A stretch of 64,000 nt of DNA from Acetobacter fabarum (lineage in GTDB: Bacteria > Pseudomonadota > Alphaproteobacteria > Acetobacterales > Acetobacteraceae). Positions within the stretch are counted from its first letter, which is position 1. Every line of letters begins with the position of its first letter. The position numbers and the translations under genes are program-made. The stretch is from NCBI RefSeq assembly GCF_011516925.1, contig NZ_WOTG01000008.1:62001-126000 (forward strand), read 5' to 3'. Below the pieces are notes generated by a model. It made no database searches. It was given only the letters and a program-made list of their open reading frames with translations, and was not told the origin of the DNA. This document shows, in pieces, positions 51,271 to 60,630 of this stretch.

Positions 51271-51992
51271 TGGCGGGCACACTCAGCATTGTTGGCGTAG
51301 GGCCGGGTGACCCGGAACTGATAACCCTGCGCGCCGCACGTTTGATTGGGTCTGCTCCGGTGGTTGCGTATTTCTGCCGCGAAAAACACCCCAGTCAGGC
51401 ACGGACCATTGCACAGGCCCATATTGGCCCTGCCACGCGGGAAATGCGGCTGATTTACCCGTTTACAACCGAGGTTTCAGTCAACGATCCGGCATACCAC
51501 CAGAATATGTCCGCCTTTTATGACCAGAGTGCTGAACGGCTGGCTGAAGAACTGGCAACTGGTAACGATGTTACGCTCCTGTGTGAGGGCGACCCGTTTT
51601 TGTATGGCTCGGCCATGTATGTGTTTGACCGGCTGCAAACACGCTGCCAGACGCAGGTCGTGCCCGGCATTATGGCCATGAACGGCTGCTGGGCTCAGGC
51701 TCATGCCCCCATGACCCATGGGGATGATGTGCTGTGCGTGTTGCCCGCAACCTTGCCCGAGGCCGAACTGGCAGACTGGCTGGAGCGTGCTGATGCCGCC
51801 GTGATCATGAAGATCGGGCGGAATATGCCCCATGTCCGTCAGGCCATAACCCGTAGCGGACGTATGGACGAAGCCGTGTATGTGGAGCGCGGTACGCAAG
51901 GCGCGCAGGTGATTGCCCCCATGGCGGAGCAGGATGGCAAAGCGCCGTATTTTTCCCTTGTGCTCCTGCCCGGAAGGAAGCGTGTACGATGA
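51270..51992 (+). CDS. cobI: Precorrin-2 C20-methyltransferase CobI
   Basis: A 240-residue SAM-dependent tetrapyrrole methyltransferase. It opens with LSIVGVGPGDPELITLRAAR, the SAM-site glycine loop, followed by LLCEGDPFLYGSAMYVFDRL and VVPGIMAMNGCWAQ. The VGPGDPELITLKA and EGDPFxYGS forms identify CobI/CbiL within the family. It acts straight after SUMT. The start shares one base with the cobH stop. Confidence 0.93.
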   Translation: MAGTLSIVGVGPGDPELITLRAARLIGSAPVVAYFCREKHPSQARTIAQAHIGPATREMRLIYPFTTEVSVNDPAYHQNMSAFYDQSAERLAEELATGNDVTLLCEGDPFLYGSAMYVFDRLQTRCQTQVVPGIMAMNGCWAQAHAPMTHGDDVLCVLPATLPEAELADWLERADAAVIMKIGRNMPHVRQAITRSGRMDEAVYVERGTQGAQVIAPMAEQDGKAPYFSLVLLPGRKRVR

Positions 51993-52756
51993 GCGGTGGT
52001 TCTCTGGTCATTGTGGGGCTTGGCCCCGGTAATCCGGAGCAGTTGACCCCGCAGGCACGCCATGCTCTGGCCCGCGCAACGGATTTGATCGGCTACGCCC
52101 CCTACGTCAAACGGGTGGGGGCAGGGCCAGAGGTTGTGCGCCATATTTCAGACAACCGGGAGGAAATCTCCCGCGCCCGGCACGCGCTGGAAATGGCCCT
52201 GAGCGGGCGGCATGTGGCTGTGGTTTCAGGCGGGGATGCCGGGGTGTTCGGCATGGCAAGTGCTGTGTTCGAAGCGGTGGAAAATGGTCCCGCCATTTGG
52301 CGTAGCCTCCCTATTCAGGTCATTCCCGGTGTGAGTGCCGTGCTGGCTGCGGCCGCCCGGCTTGGGGCACCGCTGGGGGGGGATTTTTGCGTTATTTCCC
52401 TTTCCGATAACCTCAAGCCGTGGCCGGTTGTGCTGGAGCGTTTGCGTCTGGCGGCTCAGGCGGGGTTTGTTATTGCGCTGTACAACCCGCGCTCGCATGC
52501 GCGGCCGTGGCAGCTTGGGGCCGCGTTTGAACACCTGCGGCAAAGCATGGGGGGGGATGAACCCGTTGCATTTGCCCGTGCCATCGGGCGGCCTGATGAG
52601 GCCGTTCGCCTGTCCACCATTGCGCAGGCCAATGCAGATTGGGCAGATATGAGCACACTGGTGCTGATCGGCTGCCCTGCAACACGGCTTGTCAGCCGCC
52701 CAAACGGGCAGGAACCATGGCTTTATACAGCGCGCAAGGTTGAAGCAGCACATTGA
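51989..52756 (+). CDS. cobJ: Precorrin-3B C17-methyltransferase CobJ
   Basis: A 255-residue methyltransferase. LVIVGLGPGNPEQLTPQARHAL begins it (motif shown in part: VGLGPGNPEQLTPQA), then TDLIGYAPYVKRV, VVSGGDAGVFGMASAVFE and VIPGVSAVLAAAARLGAPLG. The YxPY and SGGDxGxFGMA forms are specific for CobJ, which contracts the ring. Overlaps cobI by four bases (ATGA) and overlaps the convergent cobK tail-to-tail by 34 bases. Confidence 0.93.
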   Translation: MSGGSLVIVGLGPGNPEQLTPQARHALARATDLIGYAPYVKRVGAGPEVVRHISDNREEISRARHALEMALSGRHVAVVSGGDAGVFGMASAVFEAVENGPAIWRSLPIQVIPGVSAVLAAAARLGAPLGGDFCVISLSDNLKPWPVVLERLRLAAQAGFVIALYNPRSHARPWQLGAAFEHLRQSMGGDEPVAFARAIGRPDEAVRLSTIAQANADWADMSTLVLIGCPATRLVSRPNGQEPWLYTARKVEAAH

Positions 52757-53514
52757 TGCAACCAGGCCAGAGCAGCCGCCGCGTCTTTGGCATGCGGGGT
52801 ATCCTGCGCAGGAGGGCGGGAGACCATCAGCACAGGTACACCCAGTATGCGCGCAGATTCGAGCTTGGCATGGGTTGCAGTGCCACCGGAGTTTTTGGTG
52901 ACCAGCACGGTAATCTGGTGTTCACGCATGAGTTTAAGTTCGGCCTCCAGATCAAACGGCCCGCGTGCACAGATCACACTGGTCTGTGGGGGCAGGTCAG
53001 CCGGGTGGGGCGGTTCAATGGAACGGAACAGATAGTGGTGCTGGGGAGCTGCCAGAAAAGGCCGGGTTTCCTTGCGTCCGGTCGTCAGGAACACGGACTG
53101 CGATTTGGCACTCCATCTGCTGGACCGGGCAAGTGCGCTGGCGGCTTCGGCAATACTGGGCACCATAAACCACGTGTCCTGCGGGGTGGCGGTCCAGCCC
53201 GGTCGTTCCAGCCGCAGGAGAGGCCGTTGTGTGGCGGCGCAGGCCATGGCGGCATGCTGGCTCATTTGCGCGGCAAATGGGTGGGTCGCATCCACAACGG
53301 CATCTATGGCATGCTCACGCAGCCAGTTGGTCAGCCCCGCTACGCCGCCAAAGCCCCCGATGCGAGTGCTCATATCGGGCAGGTGTGGCTGGCTGGTTGC
53401 TCCGGCAAGGGAGAGCACGGCATGGCATGCTGGCCATGTTGTGCCCAGCATGCGGCACAGGCTACTGGCTTCCGTTGTGCCCCCCAGCACCAGCACACGC
53501 AGGCTGGGCGGCAT
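52723..53514 (-). CDS. cobK: Precorrin-6A reductase CobK
   Basis: A 263-residue NADPH-dependent reductase. It begins RVLVLGGTTEASSLCRML, with later DAVVDATHPFAAQMSQHA, LLRLERPGW, VFLTTGRKE and the final VTKNSGGTATHAKLESAR. These are the CobK/CbiJ signatures. ATG 53514 follows the short Met-Pro-Pro-Ser lead; longer frames run into the cobL promoter gap. It is on the opposite strand to the rest of the cluster and ends inside cobJ. Confidence 0.92.
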   Translation of the reverse strand: MPPSLRVLVLGGTTEASSLCRMLGTTWPACHAVLSLAGATSQPHLPDMSTRIGGFGGVAGLTNWLREHAIDAVVDATHPFAAQMSQHAAMACAATQRPLLRLERPGWTATPQDTWFMVPSIAEAASALARSSRWSAKSQSVFLTTGRKETRPFLAAPQHHYLFRSIEPPHPADLPPQTSVICARGPFDLEAELKLMREHQITVLVTKNSGGTATHAKLESARILGVPVLMVSRPPAQDTPHAKDAAAALAWLHQCAASTLRAV

Positions 53515-53665
53515 GGTGTTCCCTGTGTTGGTGCAGGGGGTGGGGGGCGCTGGAAGCATACACAAACCTTGGCGTCGAATGATAGCAGCCGATCTATATC
53601 CGCTTGCTACAGGCATGGGCAAGCATGGGTAGGCTTGGTGCGCTGTATGTTGGAAGGGGTAAGCA

Positions 53666-54907
53666 ATGCCAGAACCGCATAACCCTGAGGCCACGCCGTG
53701 GCTGAGTGTGATCGGGGTGGGAGAAAACGGTCTGGACGGGCTAAGCAGCACGGCCAGAATCCTGATAGCGCAAGCCGAGTATGTTTTTGGCGGTGCGCGT
53801 CATTTGGGGTTGGTGGCCCCTCTGCCACGAGGGCGGTGTGTGGCATGGCCTACTCCCTTTAGTGCCGGGGTGCAGCAGGTTCTGGCCTTGCGTGGGCACT
53901 CTGTTGTTGTACTGGCCTCGGGCGATCCGTTTTTTTACGGGGTGGGTGGTGTGCTGGCCCGCAGTCTGGAGGCGGGGGAAATGCTTTGTCTGCCTGCTCC
54001 ATCATCCGTGGCGCTGGCCTGTGCGCGGCTTGGCTGGGCGCAGGAGCAGTGCCATGTTGTCTCTGTCTGCGGTAGGCCTATGGCGCGATTACGGCCATTT
54101 TTGCAGCCGCGGGCGCGTTTGATTGTCCTTTCCGCCGATGCGCAAACACCGGGCGAACTGGCTAAGTGGTTGGTGGAACTGGGGCTGGGGACTGTCCGCT
54201 GCTCCGTTATGGAAGCACTCGGCGGACCTAACGAGCGGTGCCGTAGCTTTGTGGCCAAAGATGGCCCGCCAGATGATGTTGCCAGCCTTAACCTGCTGGC
54301 GCTGGATGTGCCCGCAGAGGTTACAGAGGCCTGCCTGCCCCGGTGCAGCGGCCTGCCCGATACCTGTTTTGAGCATGATGGGCAGCTAACACGGCAGGAA
54401 ATAAGGGCTGTAACCCTTTCTGCCCTAGCCCCGCGTGCAGGGGAACTGCTGTGGGATATTGGAGGGGGTGCGGGCTCTGTTTCCATCGAATGGATGCTGG
54501 CAGCTCAAGGGTGCCGCGCCATAACGCTTGAAAGTGTGCCAGAGCGTGCTGCCCGCATTGCCCGCAATGCACGGGCACTGGGGGTGCCCGACCTGCATGT
54601 GGTGCAGGCCCGCGCCCCGGATGGTCTTGGTGGGCTGGACACGCCGGATGCCGTGTTTGTGGGGGGCGGTGCCAGCAGGACGGGTGTGTTGGAGCGGGCT
54701 TGGGCGGCGCTGCGCCCGGGTGGGCGCATGGTGGTCAATGCCGTGGTGGTGGAAACAGAAGCCCGCCTTGTGCAGGCCATGCAGGAGTGGGGGGGGCGGC
54801 TTACCCGCCTTTCTGTCGCACGGCTGGACGGGGTAGGGGGCTTCCATGCTTTTCGGCCCGCCATGACCGTCACCCAATGGGTGGCCAGCAAGCCCCATAG
54901 CGCATGA
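53666..54907 (+). CDS. cobL: Precorrin-6Y C5,15-methyltransferase (decarboxylating) CobL
   Basis: A 413-residue bifunctional enzyme. The N-terminal half is a CbiE-type tetrapyrrole methyltransferase (VIGVGENGLDGLS, VLASGDPFFYGVGG, APSSVALACARLGW). The C-terminal half from about residue 235 is a CbiT-type methyltransferase/decarboxylase (LTRQEIRAVTLSAL, LLWDIGGGAGSVSIEWM, FVGGGASRTGVLERAW). It methylates C5 and C15 and removes the C12 acetate carboxyl. It is divergent from cobK with a 151-base gap that must hold both promoters. Confidence 0.94.
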   Translation: MPEPHNPEATPWLSVIGVGENGLDGLSSTARILIAQAEYVFGGARHLGLVAPLPRGRCVAWPTPFSAGVQQVLALRGHSVVVLASGDPFFYGVGGVLARSLEAGEMLCLPAPSSVALACARLGWAQEQCHVVSVCGRPMARLRPFLQPRARLIVLSADAQTPGELAKWLVELGLGTVRCSVMEALGGPNERCRSFVAKDGPPDDVASLNLLALDVPAEVTEACLPRCSGLPDTCFEHDGQLTRQEIRAVTLSALAPRAGELLWDIGGGAGSVSIEWMLAAQGCRAITLESVPERAARIARNARALGVPDLHVVQARAPDGLGGLDTPDAVFVGGGASRTGVLERAWAALRPGGRMVVNAVVVETEARLVQAMQEWGGRLTRLSVARLDGVGGFHAFRPAMTVTQWVASKPHSA

Positions 54908-55281
54908 TCGTGGTGGGCATGGGCTGGCAGAGTGCCGCACAGGTGGACCATGCGCTGGAACTGGTTGCGCAAAGCCTGCACATGCTTGGGGCCAGCGTGC
55001 CTGATTATATTGCGGTCCCAGATTTTAAAAACGCGGATACCCTGCCCCAGAGTGTTGCGCACAGGTGGGGAGCTGGGGTGTTGTGGATTACACGCACACA
55101 ACTCCAGCAGGTGCAGGCTGCCTGCCATACGGCGTCCTCCACGGTTATGCGGCATGTGGGGGTTGCATCTGTTGCGGAGGCATGTGCTCTTGCCGGTGCG
55201 GGGGATGGAGCGCGGTTGTGCCTGACCCGTCAGGTATTGTGTGGTGTAACCTGCGCGGTGGCAGAAGGAGATAGAAAGTGA
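54904..55281 (+). CDS. cobE: CobE (CbiG C-terminal-domain protein)
   Basis: A 125-residue protein matching the CobE/CbiG_C fold: [19 protein letters not shown] at the start, [13 protein letters not shown] in the middle, [16 protein letters not shown] and [18 protein letters not shown] at the end. Its exact role in the aerobic pathway is unsettled, though it is essential in Pseudomonas denitrificans. It overlaps both neighbours by four bases (cobL and cobM). Confidence 0.88.
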   Translation: MIVVGMGWQSAAQVDHALELVAQSLHMLGASVPDYIAVPDFKNADTLPQSVAHRWGAGVLWITRTQLQQVQAACHTASSTVMRHVGVASVAEACALAGAGDGARLCLTRQVLCGVTCAVAEGDRK

Positions 55282-56030
55282 CTGTTCATTTTATTGGGGC
55301 TGGCCCGGGGGCTGCGGACCTGTTGACCATTCGGGGGCGGGATATTCTGGCATCCTGCCCGGTCTGCCTTTACGCCGGGTCCATTGTGCCGCCTGATATG
55401 CTCCAGTATTGCCCCGACAATGCCCGGCTGGTGGATACGGCTCCCATGTCTCTGGACGAAATTGAGGCCGAATATGTGCGCGCCCATAAGGCGGGGCAGG
55501 ATGTTGCGCGCCTGCATTCGGGTGATCTGTCCATTTACAGCGCGGTGGCCGAGCAGATCCGCAGGCTGGAGCGCAATGCAATCCCATGGACCATGACCCC
55601 GGGTGTGCCTGCGTTTGCGGCTGCGGCATCTGTTCTGGGCCGGGAGCTGACTGTACCGGGTGTGGCGCAAAGCCTTGTGCTGACCCGTGTTAATGGCCGC
55701 GCCTCGGCCATGCCCGAGCGTGAAAAACTGGAATCCTTTGCCGCAACGGGGGCCACGCTGGCCATACACCTTGCCGTGCATGCCTTGGGGCGTATTGTTG
55801 CCGAGTTAACGCCGTTTTACGGCCCGCAATGCCCTGTGGCCATTGTTGCCCGTGCATCCTGGCCCGACCAGATTGTGCTGCATGGCACGTTGGAAAGCAT
55901 TGAAAAAGAACTCGAACAGAACCCGATCGAGCGCACGGCACTCGTGCTGGTTGGCCCAGCCCTTGCTGGCATTGCCGGGCGGGAGAGTGCTCTGTATGAC
56001 CCCGATTACCGCCGCCGGTTCCGCAGCTAA
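55278..56030 (+). CDS. cobM: Precorrin-4 C11-methyltransferase CobM
   Basis: A 250-residue methyltransferase opening with [20 protein letters not shown], then [34 protein letters not shown] and [19 protein letters not shown]. The YAGSLV and SGDxSxYxA forms identify CobM/CbiF. GGAG before its start lies at the end of cobE. The stop overlaps the convergent cbiD stop by four bases. Confidence 0.94.
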   Translation: MTVHFIGAGPGAADLLTIRGRDILASCPVCLYAGSIVPPDMLQYCPDNARLVDTAPMSLDEIEAEYVRAHKAGQDVARLHSGDLSIYSAVAEQIRRLERNAIPWTMTPGVPAFAAAASVLGRELTVPGVAQSLVLTRVNGRASAMPEREKLESFAATGATLAIHLAVHALGRIVAELTPFYGPQCPVAIVARASWPDQIVLHGTLESIEKELEQNPIERTALVLVGPALAGIAGRESALYDPDYRRRFRS

Positions 56031-57136
56031 GGGGTAAAAGGCCCATCAGCCTTGCCGACCAGTGTGCCCGAGCGGTCAAATACCAGAATATTCAGGAGCA
56101 CAGGGGCCGGGCTGAGGGTTTTGTGGGCCACGGCCCAGGCCGCATGTGCAATGACCTCACCCAAGGGGAAGTTGTGACTGCGGGCCAGCAGAAAAGCCTC
56201 CGCCACCGTGGGGCTGGCGCGGATCAGCTCTGGCAAGGTGTCTGGCGCACCATGTTGTGCGGCCAGTTGTGCCAGTGCGGGCATGTCTGCCCGGCTGCGG
56301 CTGGAATGCAGGTCCAGACAGCCCTGACCAAGTTTGGTCATCTTGGCAATGCCGCCAGCAAGGCTCAGGCGGAGGACAGGGTGGTGGCGGATATATTTGA
56401 GCAGCCCGCCCGCAAAATCCCCCATTTCAATCAGGGCCATATCCGGTAGGCCGTACAGGGCCTGCCCTGCTTTTTCCGACACATTGCCCGTAGCACCCAG
56501 CACATGGGGCAGGTTTTCCGCCCGTGCTACATCAATCCCGCGGTGAATGCTCTGTATCCATGCCGAGCATGAAAACGGCATGACAATGCCCGTTGTGCCC
56601 AGAACGGACAGCCCCCCCACAATACCCAGCCGTGCATTGAGTGTGCGTTTTGCCAGTTCCTGCCCGTGATCAATGCTGATTGTAACTTCCGCGTCCGGAA
56701 GTGTGCCGTTATTGGCCTGTGTCAGGGCTGTGCGGATCATGGCGCGGGGGACGGGGTTAATCGCGGGTTCACCCGGTGGCAGCGGCAGGCCGGGGCGCGT
56801 AATGGTGCCAACACCCGGCCCGGCCTTGAACACAACACCCGCCCCGGTAGCCAGAGCACGCACCGTGCAGCGGATCATGGCGCCATGTGTAATATCGGGG
56901 TCATCCCCTGCGTCTTTTATTACGGCAGCGCAGGGCGCGTCGGGCGTGCCGCCATACTGGCATAGGCTGAAAGCAACGTCCTGCCCCGATGGCAGGGTAA
57001 TGGTTACGCTGGCAGGGGGTTCATGCCCCAGCAGCACCAGCCATGCGGCTTTGGCCGCAGCCGTTGCGCAACTGCCCGTGGTCCAGCCACGGCGGAGGGG
57101 AGGGGCGCTCTGCTTCATGCCCTGTCCGTGTCTCAT
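56027..57136 (-). CDS. cbiD: Precorrin-5 C1-methyltransferase of CbiD type
   Basis: A 369-residue CbiD. It begins [18 protein letters not shown], followed by [44 protein letters not shown] and [12 protein letters not shown]. CbiD normally methylates C1 in the anaerobic pathway, releasing acetaldehyde. In this CobG-containing set no cobF is visible, so CbiD probably fills the C1-methylation step instead, as reported for some other alphaproteobacteria. The start is ATG 57136; ATG 57118 is also possible. It is opposite in strand to cobM and converges on it. Confidence 0.93.
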   Translation of the reverse strand: MRHGQGMKQSAPPLRRGWTTGSCATAAAKAAWLVLLGHEPPASVTITLPSGQDVAFSLCQYGGTPDAPCAAVIKDAGDDPDITHGAMIRCTVRALATGAGVVFKAGPGVGTITRPGLPLPPGEPAINPVPRAMIRTALTQANNGTLPDAEVTISIDHGQELAKRTLNARLGIVGGLSVLGTTGIVMPFSCSAWIQSIHRGIDVARAENLPHVLGATGNVSEKAGQALYGLPDMALIEMGDFAGGLLKYIRHHPVLRLSLAGGIAKMTKLGQGCLDLHSSRSRADMPALAQLAAQHGAPDTLPELIRASPTVAEAFLLARSHNFPLGEVIAHAAWAVAHKTLSPAPVLLNILVFDRSGTLVGKADGPFTP

Positions 57137-57199
57137 ATTATGCGGGGAGGATGCAAATATGAATGGGGCAGGGGCGGAGCAGGGCAGGTATAAAGCTGC

Positions 57200-58273
57200 C
57201 TAGCCCGCGTTGAGCAGGGTGGCTTTTATCAACTGCTGTTCGCGCCATGCACGGGGGGAAAGGCCACTCCATTTGCGGAATGCCCGGCTGAAAGCGCTTG
57301 TCTCGGTATAGCCAAGGGCGAGGGCGATTTCCCCCATATCCGGGCCAGCCTGCCCAAGCTGGCGGCAGGCTTCGGCGTAGCGGACTTCTTCAAGCAATGT
57401 TCCGAAGGACAGGTTGAACTGGGCCAGCCTGCGTTGCAGCGTCCATGCTGGCATGTTCATGCGCTGGGCAATGTCCGAGAGTGTGCAGCAGCGCTCGGTC
57501 AGCCCTGCGCGGATCATGGAGGCAATCTGCTCCTTGAGCGATGGGACCGAGGCACTCTGCCCGTTGCTGTGGTGGTTGCGGGAGAGGGAAATCAGCGATG
57601 CCCGCATGATTTCGAGCATGTTTGCGTTGGCCTTGGGCATGGGGCGTTCCAGCCCGGCCTTGCGGAACAGCAGGGCATTTGTCACATGGCCAAAGCGAAT
57701 ATCTGCCTGAAACGCATCCCTGTGTTCGTGGGCCTGTTCGGGTTGGTGGTGTTCAAACAGAACGGCTTCGGGCACCCAGTCCTCCCCCATGGCGTGGCGG
57801 AGCACATTGCAGAACATGCCCATGGTCAGCTCGGCATCATGCCTGCGTTGGGTAATGCTGGGGTCCTGAATAGCGTATTCCAGCCGGAGTAGCCCGTTTT
57901 CCTGCTCGATCAGTTGCGTGTGTGTGTTGCACTGGTGGTAGCCAAAATGGCTGGCCAGATTGCGCACGGCATCCTCTGCCGTGGCGGACAGGAGCGCAAT
58001 ATACCCTACAAGGCCCAGCATTTCCGGCTGGAACTGCTGCCCGAACCAGAGGCCCAGATTGCCATCCTGTGTCTCACGCGCGGCTTCTTCAAACAGGCGG
58101 CAGTATGCCGTTAGGTCCAGCATGTCTGTGGGCAGGGCGAACTGGCCGGTAGACAGGCCCGAACGCCCGGCAATCCGGTCAATATCCCCCCCGCGGGAGG
58201 TAATGAAGTCTTCAACACCGGTTGCGGCGGCGGCCAGCACACCAGATGTCGGGCTTTGCATCGGGTCAGACAT
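57200..58273 (-). CDS. AraC-family regulator, OruR/ArgR-like, next to eut genes
   Basis: A 357-residue regulator with an N-terminal Arabinose_bd-type (PF12625-like) domain (FEEAARETQDGNLGLWFGQQ, LGLVGYIALLSATAEDAVRN) and a C-terminal HTH_18 domain (CTLSDIAQRMNMPAWTLQRR, then ALALGYTETSAFSRAFRKWS). This architecture is common in regulators of amine and amino-acid catabolism. It is divergent from eutB, so it most likely activates the ethanolamine operon, perhaps in response to ethanolamine or B12; the ligand is not deducible. Confidence 0.88.
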   Translation of the reverse strand: MSDPMQSPTSGVLAAAATGVEDFITSRGGDIDRIAGRSGLSTGQFALPTDMLDLTAYCRLFEEAARETQDGNLGLWFGQQFQPEMLGLVGYIALLSATAEDAVRNLASHFGYHQCNTHTQLIEQENGLLRLEYAIQDPSITQRRHDAELTMGMFCNVLRHAMGEDWVPEAVLFEHHQPEQAHEHRDAFQADIRFGHVTNALLFRKAGLERPMPKANANMLEIMRASLISLSRNHHSNGQSASVPSLKEQIASMIRAGLTERCCTLSDIAQRMNMPAWTLQRRLAQFNLSFGTLLEEVRYAEACRQLGQAGPDMGEIALALGYTETSAFSRAFRKWSGLSPRAWREQQLIKATLLNAG

Positions 58274-58447
58274 GGCAGGATACGTCTATGTAAGGGTGCA
58301 GTTTGTTTTGAATGATCAATAAATTGTTCCCTCCAGTCAAGTCTCAAGCGGGTGATGCTGCTATTGTAACGGTATCGAACTAAACTGCGAGGTGCCCCGC
58401 TCCGGCCCCTTGCAGCGGGATTGTGCTGGGGCAGGAGGCTGGCCTTA
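58274..58447. promoter_or_regulatory. Divergent araC/eutB control region
   Basis: This 174-base gap holds both promoters. A widely spaced inverted repeat, GCAGTTT at 58298-58304 and AAACTGC at 58382-58388, brackets an AT-richer core. A small CCCGCT/AGCGGG hairpin lies at about 58397-58420 and GGAGG precedes eutB by about 12 bases. No cobalamin-riboswitch box is visible. The repeat may be a looped AraC-type operator, but seven bases is short. Confidence 0.35.
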
Positions 58448-59836
58448 ATGGGATATCGTCATGGACTGGGGGGGGAGACTTACCACTTCCCCGATCTCAA
58501 AACCCTTCTGGCGGTTGCCTCATCCGTGCGCTCGGGGGACCAGTTGGCCGGTTTGGCTGCCCAGTCCGATGCCCAGAGAATGGCCGCCCGTTATGCCTTG
58601 GCCGATGTTCCGTTGCGCAGTTTTATCCAGACCGCACTTGTTCCGTACGAAGAAGACGAAGTGACACGCCTGATCGTGGATACCCATGATCATAAAGCCT
58701 TTGCACTCATAGCGCATATGACGGTGGGAGAGTTCCGTGACTGGCTGCTCTCGCACGAGGCGGATACGGCAGCCCTTGCACGGATTGCGCCGGGCATTAC
58801 ACCAGAAATGGCTGCCGCTGTAAGCAAGCTCATGCGGAACCAGGACCTGATAAGCGTTGCGCGCAAAATCCGGGTCATTACCAGCTTCCGCAATACAATC
58901 GGCCTGCCCGGTTGCCTGTCCTCACGCCTGCAGCCGAACCATCCGACAGATGACCTCAAAGGCATTGCGGCCTCTACGCTGGATGGCCTGCTTTACGGCA
59001 TGGGGGATGCCGTTATTGGCATTAACCCGGCAACCGATAGTGTGGCCAATGGTCTGGCCCTGCTGGATATGCTCGATCAGGCCCGCCAGCTTTATGACAT
59101 TCCAACCCAGACCTGCGTGCTGACCCACGTTACCAATACGCTGGAAATCATGAACCGTGGCGGCGCGGTGGACCTTGTGTTCCAGTCCGTGGCGGGCACG
59201 CAAAAAGCGAATGAGGGGTTTGGGGTCAACCTTGCCATTCTGCAGGAGGCGTATGATGCGGCGCTGGCACTCGGCCGTGGCACTGTCGGGCAGAATGTCA
59301 TGTATTTTGAAACCGGGCAGGGGGCGGCCCTGTCCGCAGGGGCACATCACGGCATTGACCAGCAGACGGTAGAGGCCCGGGCCTATGCCGTGGCGCGGGC
59401 GTTCAATCCCTTGCTGGTGAACACGGTGGTCGGCTTTATTGGCCCCGAATATCTGTATGACGGCAAACAGGTCATACGCGCAGGGCTGGAAGACCATTTT
59501 TGCGCCAAGCTTATGGGTGTGCCCATGGGGTGTGACGCCTGCTACACAAACCACGCCGAAGTTGATCAGGACGATATGGACAACCTGATGACCCTGCTGG
59601 GCGTGGCGGGCATTACCTTCCTGATCGGGGTGCCCGGCGCGGATGACATCATGCTCAATTACCAGAGCCTGTCCTTCCACGATATTCTGACCCTGCGGAA
59701 CATGCTTGGCGCACGCCCGGCCCCCGAATTTGCCGCATGGCTGGAGCGTATGGGGCTGTATGACAGCCTGACCAACCACATGCGCCCGCTGGAACTCGGG
59801 CAGACGCAACTGGCCAGGCTGGTGGGTGCAGCATGA
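58448..59836 (+). CDS. eutB: Ethanolamine ammonia-lyase large subunit
   Basis: A 462-residue EutB, full length. Conserved blocks: GDQLAGLAAQSDAQRMAAR, NTIGLPGCLSSRLQPNHPTD, DAVIGINPATDSV, LDMLDQARQLYDIPTQ, FQSVAGTQKANEGFGVNLA, FETGQGAALSAGAHHGIDQQ and CDACYTNHAEVDQDDM. With EutC it converts ethanolamine to acetaldehyde and ammonia using adenosylcobalamin. ATG 58448 follows GGAGG; upstream in-frame codons lack a signal. It overlaps eutC by four bases. Confidence 0.96.
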   Translation: MGYRHGLGGETYHFPDLKTLLAVASSVRSGDQLAGLAAQSDAQRMAARYALADVPLRSFIQTALVPYEEDEVTRLIVDTHDHKAFALIAHMTVGEFRDWLLSHEADTAALARIAPGITPEMAAAVSKLMRNQDLISVARKIRVITSFRNTIGLPGCLSSRLQPNHPTDDLKGIAASTLDGLLYGMGDAVIGINPATDSVANGLALLDMLDQARQLYDIPTQTCVLTHVTNTLEIMNRGGAVDLVFQSVAGTQKANEGFGVNLAILQEAYDAALALGRGTVGQNVMYFETGQGAALSAGAHHGIDQQTVEARAYAVARAFNPLLVNTVVGFIGPEYLYDGKQVIRAGLEDHFCAKLMGVPMGCDACYTNHAEVDQDDMDNLMTLLGVAGITFLIGVPGADDIMLNYQSLSFHDILTLRNMLGARPAPEFAAWLERMGLYDSLTNHMRPLELGQTQLARLVGAA

Positions 59837-60630
59837 CGGAATACGGCAAACCCCAGACCCAGCCCGGTGCGGTAGCAGATGCGTGGCAGCCCCTGCGGGG
59901 CCTTACCCGTGCGCGCATTGGTCTGGGCCGTAGTGGCAATGCACAGCGTACAACGGACGTTCTGGCTTTTCAGGCCGCTCACGCTCAGGCGCGCGATGCC
60001 GTACATGCACCGCTGAACGTGCAGGCCATGGAGCAGCAGTTACGTGGCGCTCCCTGCCTGCATGTGCAAAGCCGGGCCATGGACCGCGCCACTTACCTGC
60101 GCCGTCCGGATCTGGGCCGCAGGCTTTCGGGAAACTCTTTGCATATGCTGCGCAAAGAGGCGTGGGACGTTGTTTTTGTAGCAGCGGATGGTCTTTCCTC
60201 CATCGCGACCCAGACAAACGCCATACCTGTTTTTCAGGCCATGCAGCCTCTTTTGCACGGGTGGCGGATTGCTCCTTTGGTGATTGCAACGCAAAGCCGC
60301 GTTGCTTTGGGGGATGAGATTGCACAGGCCATGGGGGCCAGCATGGTCGTCATGATGATTGGCGAGCGCCCCGGCCTGAGCGTTGCGGACAGCCTTGGCA
60401 TTTACCTGACATACGCACCGTATGTGGGGTGCCCGGATTCCTCACGGAACTGCCTGTCCAACATCCATGCACACGGCATGACGATACCTGCTGGCGCAAG
60501 CAAGCTGGCATGGCTGATGCAGGAGGCCAGACGGCTTGGCCTGACAGGTGTCGGTTTGAAAGACGCTGCCCCGGACCAGCTGGCAGGCAGCAACACACTA
60601 TCTTTACATGATAAGGACACAGACGCATGA
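59833..60630 (+). CDS. eutC: Ethanolamine ammonia-lyase small subunit
   Basis: A 265-residue EutC. Signatures: LTRARIGLGRSGNAQRTTDVL, FQAAHAQARDAVHAPLN, RATYLRRPDLGRRLS, DVVFVAADGLSSIA, MVVMMIGERPGLSVADSLG and CPDSSRNCLSNIH. It binds the base-off cobalamin with EutB. The N-terminus lacks a long microcompartment-targeting helix, agreeing with the absence of shell genes. It overlaps eutB and eat by four bases each. Confidence 0.95.
   Translation: MTEYGKPQTQPGAVADAWQPLRGLTRARIGLGRSGNAQRTTDVLAFQAAHAQARDAVHAPLNVQAMEQQLRGAPCLHVQSRAMDRATYLRRPDLGRRLSGNSLHMLRKEAWDVVFVAADGLSSIATQTNAIPVFQAMQPLLHGWRIAPLVIATQSRVALGDEIAQAMGASMVVMMIGERPGLSVADSLGIYLTYAPYVGCPDSSRNCLSNIHAHGMTIPAGASKLAWLMQEARRLGLTGVGLKDAAPDQLAGSNTLSLHDKDTDA

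Noticed and set aside
53515-53665. Cobalamin riboswitch between cobK and cobL
   Set aside because: No B12 box on either strand; only a short CAAGC/GCTTG hairpin was seen.
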